A DNA stretch of 38,389 nt from Caldifarciminota bacterium (lineage in GTDB: Bacteria; Hydrothermota; Tepidihabitantia; SM23-42). The translations under genes were made by a program, and so were the position numbers. Under the pieces are notes generated by a model. That model was not told the origin of the DNA and ran no database searches. It saw only the letters and a list, made by a program, of their open reading frames with translations. The DNA is taken from the NCBI GenBank assembly GCA_020355325.1, contig CP070664.1, positions 2,103,129-2,141,517 of the forward strand, given 5' to 3'. Shown one piece after another: positions 15,989-23,866 of the stretch (position 1 is the first letter of the stretch; each line of letters starts with the position of its first letter).

Positions 15989-18526
15989 ATGCTTCAGAAA
16001 AAGCTCGGTAAATACGAGATAATGCAGTGGCTTGGCGGTGGTAGATTTGGTGATGTCTTTTTAGCGCGTGACACCATTCTCGACAAACAATTTGCCATCA
16101 AGGTATCCAGAATGAGAAAGGAAGAAATCGCGATGCTCAAAGACGAGGCAAAACTACTGGCTGCACTCGATCATCCAAACATCGTACGATTTTACAACAT
16201 CAACTTCATAGAAGATAAATTCATTATGGTCATGGAATACATAGAAGGCGCAACATTAAGAGACATCATAACCGACCGTGGTATTATTATCGACAGAATG
16301 ATCAGCATTGCTACACAAACGCTCAATGCCCTCAGTTATGCCCACAGCCAAAAGGTATTACATCGTGACTTAAAACCAGAAAATATCTTAATCACTGAAA
16401 AAGGTACGAGGAACATAGTAAAAATAACCGATTTCGGGCTGGCACGATTTATCCGAGCAGGCTCAATTTCAGCATCGACCGCAGGCACTCCGGTCTATAT
16501 GGCGCCCGAAGTATGGTCAGGGCACATCACCGAGAAATCAGACATCTGGAGCATCGGCGTCGTCCTCTATGAACTGCTCACCGGTGTACCACCATTCATG
16601 GACGACAGCCTGGACGGCTTGAAAAGAAAAATCGACAGAATGAAAGTTCTCGTCCCAACTGTTCTACGACCGGACATTCCAGAACATGTTGAAGATGCAA
16701 TTATGAAGTGCCTCAGTTTAAATCCCAGAGCACGACCTCACGCATATGAATTGTTACAGATGTTCAGCGAAACCCAAAAAGGCATTGAGGTTGAAAGAGG
16801 TGTTGCTGTGCCAGAAAAAGAACCACAGCTCATCACACTCACACCATCACAGCGAGACGTCATCGATGCACTCAATGGTACAATATTATTACTCGGCCAA
16901 GCGGGCTGCGGTAAAACAACCACCCTCACCTATGCCGTTGCCAAACTGATTGAGCAGGACATCCCTGTATCAAAAATTCTCATCTGTACCTTCACCAACA
17001 AGGCAGCCAACGATATACGGGAAAGACTGCAGAAGGCGGTCACTTTTTCGAGCTACGATCTGTGGCTCGGTACTTTCCACACACTCGGACTCAGAATAGT
17101 TCGTCGCGATGCAGAGAGAATCGACGTGGGCGAAGACTTCACGATCAGCGAACCGAGGAAAATTTTCCACGAGATGGACATACGAGCAGGTAAATATCGA
17201 ACAAAGGCAATCATGAAATTTATTGAAACATTGAAGGCACAGGGAATCGCTCCCGATGGATTCAATCCAAAAAATGAATGGGAATCTTCGTGCCTCGAGA
17301 TTTACGAAAAGTACCAACGTTATTTAAAAGACAATAACATTGTCGACTATGACGACCTCATTCTTCATGCAATGAGAATTCTCGGAGAAAACGATGATAT
17401 ACGCGAATACTACAAGAGTCTTTTTAATTACATTTTCGTCGATGAACTCCAGGATATTAATGCTGCACAGTACAGATTAGTTTCACTCCTATTTAAGCAT
17501 AACATCTTCTTTACGGGAGACGAAGATCAGGCAATCTATGGCTGGCGTGGAGCCGATAAGGAATTGATTTACCGTGTCCCCAAAGACTACCCGGATATAA
17601 AGACATTTTATCTCACCAAGAGTTTCCGCCTGCCGCAGGGTATGCTTGAAATCGCAAACAACTTGATGCTCCGTAAAACGACCGCAATTCCTACGCCCCA
17701 ATCTGGTGATGTTCTCGTTTATGCAGCACAATCACAACAGGATGAAGCCGATTACGTCGTTAAGGAGATAAAGCGTTTAAAGAAAGAGCAATTTTATTTT
17801 CAGGATATGGCACTATTATACAGACTCAACTCTCTATCGCGGGTCTATGAAGAGGCATTAATCAAATCGCGTATTCCCCATACCCTCATCGGCGGTGCGT
17901 CTTTTTATGAACGAGCCGATATAAAACCACTCATTGAATATTTAGAACTTTTGGAGCGGTATGTGTCAGACAGCATACCGTCGGCAAAAACGAAAGAAGA
18001 ATTTACGGCAAAGGCGCGCACCCTTTTGGGCATACAAAAGAGGAGCGGCAAACGGGCTCAAAAACTTTTCGAATATCATCTCAACAATGCACTGAATCTT
18101 TCACCATATGCAATCATGGATGAAATTACGAGTGTCGCACATCTGCGAGGAGAAAACGTTGAGGAACTGAAATCGTTGGCAAAAGGGTTTTCATCTCCGG
18201 CTCTCTCGCAATTCTTGAATGAGATGAGACTCATCCAGGAGCTCGATTTAATCGATTGGGGAAAAGATACGCTGAAACTTATGACAATACACAGTGCCAA
18301 GGGTCTCGAATTTCCGATCGTCTTTGTTGTTGACCTTGTAGAAGACATCATCCCGCTGACAAAAAAAATGGCTTCACAAAAAGAAATCGAAGAGGAACGA
18401 AGGCTCTGTTACGTGGCTCTCACCCGGGCACAAAAGAAGCTCTATCTTCTCTATCCGAAACGGCGATACGGTCGTTATCAAAAACCTTCACGGTTTTTAG
18501 TCGACATGTTCAAAACAGCGTCTTAA
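15989..18526 (+). CDS. Ser/Thr protein kinase-UvrD/PcrA-type helicase fusion
   Basis: An 845-aa single open frame. Residues ~8-265 form a complete Hanks-type kinase: glycine loop LGGGRFG (15-21), AIK Lys K38, HRDLKPEN with catalytic D127, DFG at 148-150, APE ('YMAPEVW'). Residues ~290-845 form an SF1A helicase: Q-motif 'LTPSQRDVI', Walker A GQAGCGKTT (303-311), 'TFTNKAANDIRERL' (Ia), DELQD (485-489), 'GDEDQAIYGWRGAD' (III), 'FRLPQGMLEIAN', 'MTIHSAKGLEFPIVFV' (V) and 'LCYVALTRAQKKLYL' (VI). Both halves keep their active residues. The helicase part is about 550 aa, shorter than UvrD (~720), mostly through a reduced 2B region. No Shine-Dalgarno is visible; a weak TTGATA/TATAAA pair (15948-15974) lies just before the ATG. 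There is no transmembrane segment, so it is cytoplasmic. Confidence 0.93.
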   Translation: MLQKKLGKYEIMQWLGGGRFGDVFLARDTILDKQFAIKVSRMRKEEIAMLKDEAKLLAALDHPNIVRFYNINFIEDKFIMVMEYIEGATLRDIITDRGIIIDRMISIATQTLNALSYAHSQKVLHRDLKPENILITEKGTRNIVKITDFGLARFIRAGSISASTAGTPVYMAPEVWSGHITEKSDIWSIGVVLYELLTGVPPFMDDSLDGLKRKIDRMKVLVPTVLRPDIPEHVEDAIMKCLSLNPRARPHAYELLQMFSETQKGIEVERGVAVPEKEPQLITLTPSQRDVIDALNGTILLLGQAGCGKTTTLTYAVAKLIEQDIPVSKILICTFTNKAANDIRERLQKAVTFSSYDLWLGTFHTLGLRIVRRDAERIDVGEDFTISEPRKIFHEMDIRAGKYRTKAIMKFIETLKAQGIAPDGFNPKNEWESSCLEIYEKYQRYLKDNNIVDYDDLILHAMRILGENDDIREYYKSLFNYIFVDELQDINAAQYRLVSLLFKHNIFFTGDEDQAIYGWRGADKELIYRVPKDYPDIKTFYLTKSFRLPQGMLEIANNLMLRKTTAIPTPQSGDVLVYAAQSQQDEADYVVKEIKRLKKEQFYFQDMALLYRLNSLSRVYEEALIKSRIPHTLIGGASFYERADIKPLIEYLELLERYVSDSIPSAKTKEEFTAKARTLLGIQKRSGKRAQKLFEYHLNNALNLSPYAIMDEITSVAHLRGENVEELKSLAKGFSSPALSQFLNEMRLIQELDLIDWGKDTLKLMTIHSAKGLEFPIVFVVDLVEDIIPLTKKMASQKEIEEERRLCYVALTRAQKKLYLLYPKRRYGRYQKPSRFLVDMFKTAS

Positions 18527-18569
18527 TTGCATAGTAAGTTTTTTATAAGCTTATAATAAATCTACCTTA

Positions 18570-18597
18570 TTGACATGACAAAACTGCACAGTATAAT
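18570..18597 (+). promoter_or_regulatory. Consensus promoter of the propeller lipoprotein gene
   Basis: Exact TTGACA (18570-18575), 16-bp spacer and exact TATAAT (18592-18597), 25 bp before ATG 18623, with a GAGGGA ribosome site between. Confidence 0.88.
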
Positions 18598-18622
18598 AGA
18601 GTGAAAAACAGAGGGAAGAAAA

Positions 18623-20110
18623 ATGAGTGGCAGTAAAAGGAATATTCTCGAGAGAATGTATCGAACAACCCGGTTTCGGTTTTTCGGAGAGGCCCTTCTC
18701 TTTGTTTTCACTTGTTCGTTCCTCTACATCACGGGCTGTAAAAATGGCAACAATCCACCCGAAATACCGCTCGCGCCGCTCGGCCCCTCGTCTGGTGATA
18801 TTGGTAATTATACATTCCGTGCAACGACAACTGATCCTGATGGAGATAGCATCGCCTTCAAATTTGATTGGGGAGATGGAACCATGTCCCAATGGAGTGC
18901 ATATAGAGCTTCAGGAGATACCATCGCCACGACGCACTTTTATGGTGATTCTGGTTTTTACTACATTCGGGCACAGGCAAAGGATGAGGCAGGAGCCGCG
19001 TCAGACTGGTCAGACCCGCATATGCTGGATATCAGTCGGGCATTTTTGTGGAGAAAGGCATACGGAGGAGCAGGGGATGATTACGGTTATTCGGTACGGG
19101 AGAACGCAGCAGGTGAATACGTCATTGCTGGATACACAACTTCTTATGGTGCAGGCGGCTCCGATGTGTATCTCATAAAAACAGATGCAGATGGGAACCT
19201 CATTGACGAAGATACATATGGCGGGTCAAATGATGATGGCGGGCACTCAGTATGGGAGACAACAGATGGTGGATATATCATTGCCGGGTACACGAATTCA
19301 TATGGTGCGGGTCGTTCTGACGTGTATCTTATAAAAACAGATGTGAATGGATTTGTTAGCTGGGAACAGACATATGGTGGAGAACAAGATGACCACGGCT
19401 ATTCAGTGCAGGAAACCGCCGACGGTGGATACATCATTACGGGGAAGACCGCATCTTTCGGTGCAGGCGGACTCGATGTGTACCTCATAAAAACCGACGC
19501 AAATGGAGACACCCTCTGGACAAAAACGTATGGAGGAGCAGAGCACGATTGTGGTTATGCAGTGTGGCAGACCACGGATGGAGGGTATGTCGTGACTGGC
19601 TATACCGCTTCTTCTGGTGCGGGAGGTGATGATGTGTATCTTATAAAAACAGATGCGAATGGCAACGTACTCTGGTCAAAAACGTATGGAACCTCGAATG
19701 ATGATAGGGCACACGAAATTCAGCAAACGTCTGATGGTGGCTATATTATCGCAGCAGGTAATCGTGATGTGTATTGCATAAAGACAGATGCCAATGGTGG
19801 TACCGTGTGGGAAAAGACATATGGCGATGCAGGATACTTAGATTGGGGTCATTCAGTTCAGGAAACGATGGATGGTGGTTACATCGTTGCCGGATACACG
19901 AGTTCCTTTGAGGTCAGTGTCTATGATGTTTATCTCATAAAAACAGATGCCACTGGGACACCTCTTTGGGAGCGAACATGTGGAGATTGGCGGTTTGATT
20001 ACGGCTATTCAGTTTGTGAGACGATGGATGGTTCATATGTAGTTACCGGCACTACAAGTTCATTTGGTGCGGGTGCATTTGATGTCTATCTCATTAAATC
20101 AGCACCATAG
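18623..20110 (+). CDS. Lipoprotein with PKD-like domain and seven ~52-aa repeats (probable beta-propeller)
   Basis: A 495-aa protein. The N-terminus is basic and hydrophobic, with lipobox 'YITGC', so it is probably outer-membrane anchored. A PKD-like Ig domain follows (~50-135: 'DPDGDSIAFKFDWGDG'). From ~142 to the end I count seven repeats of consensus W-x-K-T-Y-G-G, 'GYSVQETTDGGYIIAGYT', 'GAG..DVYLIKTDANGN'. Repeat 5 is shortened by several residues after 'GGYIIAAG', and repeat 7 is the last complete unit. Seven units of this size suggest a seven-bladed propeller. The role is unknown; such proteins are typical surface adhesion or scaffold components in uncultured FCB-like bacteria. ATG 18656 is an alternative start. 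A second lipoprotein gene follows 27 nt later. Confidence 0.75.
   Translation: MSGSKRNILERMYRTTRFRFFGEALLFVFTCSFLYITGCKNGNNPPEIPLAPLGPSSGDIGNYTFRATTTDPDGDSIAFKFDWGDGTMSQWSAYRASGDTIATTHFYGDSGFYYIRAQAKDEAGAASDWSDPHMLDISRAFLWRKAYGGAGDDYGYSVRENAAGEYVIAGYTTSYGAGGSDVYLIKTDADGNLIDEDTYGGSNDDGGHSVWETTDGGYIIAGYTNSYGAGRSDVYLIKTDVNGFVSWEQTYGGEQDDHGYSVQETADGGYIITGKTASFGAGGLDVYLIKTDANGDTLWTKTYGGAEHDCGYAVWQTTDGGYVVTGYTASSGAGGDDVYLIKTDANGNVLWSKTYGTSNDDRAHEIQQTSDGGYIIAAGNRDVYCIKTDANGGTVWEKTYGDAGYLDWGHSVQETMDGGYIVAGYTSSFEVSVYDVYLIKTDATGTPLWERTCGDWRFDYGYSVCETMDGSYVVTGTTSSFGAGAFDVYLIKSAP
19040..20100 (+). repeat. Tandem coding repeats of about 156 bp
   Basis: The seven protein repeats are also visible in the DNA, with recurring near-identical stretches such as 'GATGTGTATCTCATAAAAAC' and 'GATGGTGGATATATCATTGC'. 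Units differ mostly at synonymous sites, so the array is diverged rather than freshly duplicated, though recombination between units would be possible. Confidence 0.7.
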
Positions 20111-20137
20111 AATGACGATGATAGGTAGGTTATAGAA

Positions 20138-20575
20138 ATGAAGGTATTTCATTCAGTTACTAAAATATTTTTTATAGTACTGGCGATCGTGCTTCTTTAT
20201 CATTATCCAGGATGTAAGGACCCTCATGAATATGAACCTGGCAATGATTCCCTTGTCCCGCCGCCCTCAGCACCGCAACTGTTGTATCCTCGTGATGATA
20301 CCGTGTGCTGGTATGACGTGTGGCATCCTTACCCAAATGATATTGAATTAGGATGGAGTAATATAGATGACGCACAATACTACGAATTAGAGTTGGCCCA
20401 TGACTCTACGTTCACGGATTTGTTAGGCGATTACAGAGTGTACACGTACCACTACACATATACAATCTCACATGATGGGGTGTATCACTGGAGGGTAAGA
20501 GCTTATAGCGATCATTGGACGTGGTTTACTGATTGGTCCGGGACGTGGAAATTTTACTCCTGGTACCGACCATAA
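20138..20575 (+). CDS. Small secreted Fn3-like protein, possible lipoprotein
   Basis: A 145-aa protein starting MKVFHSVTKIFFIVLAIVLL, then 'YHYPGC', a possible but imperfect lipobox. After a Pro-rich linker ('PPPSAPQLLYP') comes one ~90-residue beta-sandwich with fibronectin-III-like markers: 'ELGWSNIDDAQYYELELAHD', 'GVYHWRVRAYSD', 'WSGTWKFY'. The pattern fits Fn3-like domains that follow 'P.L..P.dg' linkers in surface proteins. It lies 27 nt behind the propeller lipoprotein and is probably cotranscribed, suggesting joint action at the cell surface. No enzyme motif is seen. Confidence 0.65.
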   Translation: MKVFHSVTKIFFIVLAIVLLYHYPGCKDPHEYEPGNDSLVPPPSAPQLLYPRDDTVCWYDVWHPYPNDIELGWSNIDDAQYYELELAHDSTFTDLLGDYRVYTYHYTYTISHDGVYHWRVRAYSDHWTWFTDWSGTWKFYSWYRP

Positions 20576-20672
20576 CCGTCAGCCGCATCTCGTTTCCAAT
20601 TATCGACCGGTGCTGTTAATCTACTGAAATAAATTTCTCACTGAGGCACGAGCACAATACATCAATCACATT

Positions 20673-21278
20673 TCAGGTATTACTCTTTTTTCGCACATAC
20701 ATCATTATAAATATAGTTAAGAATACAATAAACATCGATGCAATAATGATATTGTAGTTTCTTAAAAAATATGATGCCTCTCGCCAGGTTGCCCCGACCG
20801 AGAAACCGGCAACCACCAGGAATAGGTTCCACATAAGAACACTCATCGAACCGTAGATAAAAAACTTTTTCGTATTACTACGCGCGAGGCCAGCAGCAAA
20901 GCACAGTGGTGCCCTCATTCCCGGCAAAAAACGGTTGAGCAGAATGATAACATCACCGCGTGTGGCCAATTTTCGCTTTGCCTTTTCGATCAGTCGAACA
21001 GGAATAATCCTCCCGAAGAATGATTTCGAAAAAATTTGAACGACAGAATCGCCAACACGTCGACCAATCCAATAGAGGATCATGATACCGACAATACTTC
21101 CCAGGACAGTACACGCATAGACGATGTATGGGTTGAAAAATCCTTGTCCGGCAAGAAACGCAAAGACGAGCACAAATGCGTCCGACGGATAGGGTGGAAA
21201 TATACTTTCGAAAAATGCATTGAACAAGAGGAACGCATAAACCACAAGGGGTTCGCGGGCTGAAAACCATTCAAACAT
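20673..21278 (-). CDS. DedA/SNARE-associated family membrane protein
   Basis: A 201-aa polytopic membrane protein of the DedA (VTT) family. Visible signatures: 'FFESIFPPYPSDAFVLV' near the N-terminus (family E-x-x-x-P motif) and 'LLNRFLPGMRAPLCFAAGLA' in the centre, with the conserved R...PG.R. It has about five hydrophobic segments and a basic C-terminal tail 'YVRKKSNT'. Bacterial DedA members act in lipid-carrier recycling (undecaprenyl phosphate) or lipid scrambling and in maintaining the proton-motive force; which applies here is unknown. The gene stands alone between the convergent Fn3-like gene and the HHH-barrel gene. Confidence 0.88.
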   Translation of the reverse strand: MFEWFSAREPLVVYAFLLFNAFFESIFPPYPSDAFVLVFAFLAGQGFFNPYIVYACTVLGSIVGIMILYWIGRRVGDSVVQIFSKSFFGRIIPVRLIEKAKRKLATRGDVIILLNRFLPGMRAPLCFAAGLARSNTKKFFIYGSMSVLMWNLFLVVAGFSVGATWREASYFLRNYNIIIASMFIVFLTIFIMMYVRKKSNT

Positions 21279-21404
21279 TTTACCCTAGTGCCGTCGCAAA
21301 CGACATCTTATAACGAGTGAATGATCAAATTCCTTGAATGCGCTATTATTCATCATCGAAAAAGTTACAAATACTCAGTTGCAATGGCATTCGTTATTTA
21401 TCCT

Positions 21405-23135
21405 TCACAGTCTCCCATCTACTTGGCAACCAAATTGTTTTGATGTAAGAGCATCTCTCTTCACGATCGAATATTTCAGACTGAGTCGGAGCTTTTTCAC
21501 GGGGGCAAAAGAGCAATAGACAAAGCCATAGCTTCCTTCATAATAGAGCATTCGGTTATTCAGTATTCCAGGCAGATCTGTTTCATAGGCGAAAATCCTC
21601 GATGCGTAGGAGTCTGTATCAAACAAGCCATACCTCACTCTTAGGCGGAGCCCCTTATATTCTACTCCGAGCTCGACAGCACCGAAGATACCTTTTTCAA
21701 ATGCCGTTTCACCGTATACATATTTTTCCTCAAATCGAAAATCGAAAAAGAGCATTCGCAGAGGTGTAACGCGCACGAAGACCCTCGATCCTGACAGATC
21801 CTTCACTTCCTCTCTATAACGCCATCGAACCTGAACGCGCGCACTCACGATCCCAATTTTTTTCTCAGCGTTGAGTCGCAATCCATATTTTACAGAATCT
21901 TCTTCTGTCTTATTATCAATTGTTACTGTTGCCCCAATATCGGCAATTGGCGAGTGATGTCGGAGGTCCACTGTTCCACCCACATAGTCATCATCCGACT
22001 CAACACCCTTCGGTGAGTAAAATCCTGCCGGGAAATATCGACCAGCACAATTGAAGTCAAAATACGGGAAGAAACCGCTAAAGCCAAAAAGTCCCCCGAT
22101 TCGATTTCTATGCGTACGTGCCCATTCTGAAAATACGACGAGTTGGTCTCCGAAATAGGTAATCCCTATTCCTGAAATCAAGAAATGCTTTCCGTAAAAC
22201 TGCGTCAGCGAATCGCGCGCCACGAATGCAGGGTCATAGGTGCACCAGTATGATCTTTGTGATATGAGAAGATTTGAAAATCGGTAACGAATATCATAAC
22301 CGAACAGTTCCTCACCGATCCTATCCTTCCTGCTCAGCGAGGCGGAATCCGCGTGTTTACCAGATTCATCAAACGAACTCGCAAAACCCAATGAATCGAC
22401 CCTCCCATCGAGTTTCTGATTTGAATAAAACAGCGTGTAGTCAAAAAAGAGAGAATCACTAATTGCGGCACCGAAGAAACCACCGTTTTCTAAACTCGAT
22501 GTATATGGTACTATCCCACGTTCATGCGTCATCACGTGAAAATCAGCCGATCGAAAAAAGGAGCCGACTGTTGAGAGGACGACTCCTGATCCTAAATCCA
22601 AATTATACTTTCCCAATGCGATCTTTCTCTTTCCCTCATCAATAACCATGCCGGCTCCATAGTAGTCAAAAAATGAACTCTCATATGGATCCTTTTCTGT
22701 AACCAGAGAAAGAGTATATTGCCCGACGACACATTGGGTTCTTGTGTAGTATTTCAGCGAATTCTTTTGAGGAGGAATCTCTGTATTCAATCGTATTCTC
22801 GTCGTCACTTTTTCTACGGTGAACGGCTTTGCCGCAACGATGATGAACGGACGAATAATACTCAACAGGGGAGGGTCAAACCCTTGAATGTTCAGCACAT
22901 CATCGAGCGAACGGAATGGTCCGTATTCTTCGCGATGGTTTATAATTCTCAGACAATCTGTGAGGGACAGATAAGGAATTCTCGATAGTGCTACAATATC
23001 AGCCACATTTATGTCGATGGGATTGTTTCTCAAATCCTCAATGTCTCTAAGGATTACTTCGAAATCTCTTTCCTCCTCGGTTTCAAAAAATGGGTCTTCA
23101 TTCAAGAGAACGAGACACATCACCAAACCGATCAC
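21405..23135 (-). CDS. Helix-hairpin-helix domain protein with outer-membrane barrel-like body
   Basis: A 576-aa protein. A short hydrophobic N-terminus (MIGLVMCLVLL, a weak signal peptide) is followed by a ComEA-like helix-hairpin-helix region at ~38-98: 'NPIDINVADIVALSRIPYLS' and 'HREEYGPFRSLDDVLNIQGF'. The remaining ~470 residues are alternating aromatic/polar strands ('GKYNLDLGSGVVLSTVGSFF', 'LRLRVRYGLFDTDSY') typical of a large outer-membrane barrel. The start overlaps the stop of the upstream barrel gene by 4 nt (ATGA), so the two are coupled. Function is unknown. The HHH part may bind DNA, as in ComEA, or serve as a protein-interaction module. Confidence 0.7.
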   Translation of the reverse strand: MIGLVMCLVLLNEDPFFETEEERDFEVILRDIEDLRNNPIDINVADIVALSRIPYLSLTDCLRIINHREEYGPFRSLDDVLNIQGFDPPLLSIIRPFIIVAAKPFTVEKVTTRIRLNTEIPPQKNSLKYYTRTQCVVGQYTLSLVTEKDPYESSFFDYYGAGMVIDEGKRKIALGKYNLDLGSGVVLSTVGSFFRSADFHVMTHERGIVPYTSSLENGGFFGAAISDSLFFDYTLFYSNQKLDGRVDSLGFASSFDESGKHADSASLSRKDRIGEELFGYDIRYRFSNLLISQRSYWCTYDPAFVARDSLTQFYGKHFLISGIGITYFGDQLVVFSEWARTHRNRIGGLFGFSGFFPYFDFNCAGRYFPAGFYSPKGVESDDDYVGGTVDLRHHSPIADIGATVTIDNKTEEDSVKYGLRLNAEKKIGIVSARVQVRWRYREEVKDLSGSRVFVRVTPLRMLFFDFRFEEKYVYGETAFEKGIFGAVELGVEYKGLRLRVRYGLFDTDSYASRIFAYETDLPGILNNRMLYYEGSYGFVYCSFAPVKKLRLSLKYSIVKRDALTSKQFGCQVDGRL

Positions 23136-23848
23136 AGTCGAAACCCCACCCCAACATAGTGCGATAGACCGAGTTTGGGATGATTAGTTCCAGAATAGTT
23201 TAAAACAAATTCTCCTACAAAAACTTCTAATCCATACTCAAAAAGGAGTGGATCCGAATGCGCACCCATTCCGATGGTAATCACGCGGTACGGGGAATAG
23301 AAAAAACCGACATTAAAAAAGGGGAGTTGCGTTTCAATACCCCGTAGTGCAAGATAAAACGAAAGATTGTATAGTGCAGAATAGGCTACTCTTAGAGAAT
23401 AGTTTGGTGGCAGATAATCAATCTCAGAAAATTTAGGAACATTCATATTGCTGATCCATGCACTCACCTCCACCGGCGTCCTATGCAAGACACTCCCAAT
23501 TTTTAACGAATAACTGAAATGATTTTCTGTATACTTAACCCAGTAATTGAGTATGGCAACGCTGAAGCCGACAGCAAATGTTTCGCTAATCGGAAAACCA
23601 AAGCCCAAGCTCATAACATTTTCTCTATATAAATCATTACCAAATGTAGTAACGCTCAAACCATATGAACGGATGTGTGCATCAATAGTATGGGTCCGTA
23701 ATTCAGAGAGTCCAAATCGAACCTCAGTGCCAACATGTATCGTAAAACTATTTTGATAGAGTGTTGCTGGATTAAATTGATTCTCGAGAAAGTGAGTACG
23801 AGGAAAAAGAAAAGACTCAAATACAGTAAAGAGAATATAGATATGCAT
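23132..23848 (-). CDS. PorV-like/outer-membrane barrel protein, function unknown
   Basis: A 238-aa protein with an N-terminus 'MHIYILFTVFESFLFPRTHF' that may be a signal peptide. The body has barrel-like strands ('SLGFGFPISETFAVGFSVAI', 'FSYSLKIGSVL', 'ITIGMGAHSDPLLFEYGLEV') and a C-terminal 'YVGVGFRL'. The layout recalls PorV/PorQ-type or FadL-like small barrels of FCB bacteria, but I would not assign a name. It lies between nfeD (18 nt upstream) and the HHH-barrel gene (4-nt overlap), making a three-gene envelope operon. Confidence 0.6.
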   Translation of the reverse strand: MHIYILFTVFESFLFPRTHFLENQFNPATLYQNSFTIHVGTEVRFGLSELRTHTIDAHIRSYGLSVTTFGNDLYRENVMSLGFGFPISETFAVGFSVAILNYWVKYTENHFSYSLKIGSVLHRTPVEVSAWISNMNVPKFSEIDYLPPNYSLRVAYSALYNLSFYLALRGIETQLPFFNVGFFYSPYRVITIGMGAHSDPLLFEYGLEVFVGEFVLNYSGTNHPKLGLSHYVGVGFRL

Positions 23849-23866
23849 TCGTCAGTTATAGCGTAA

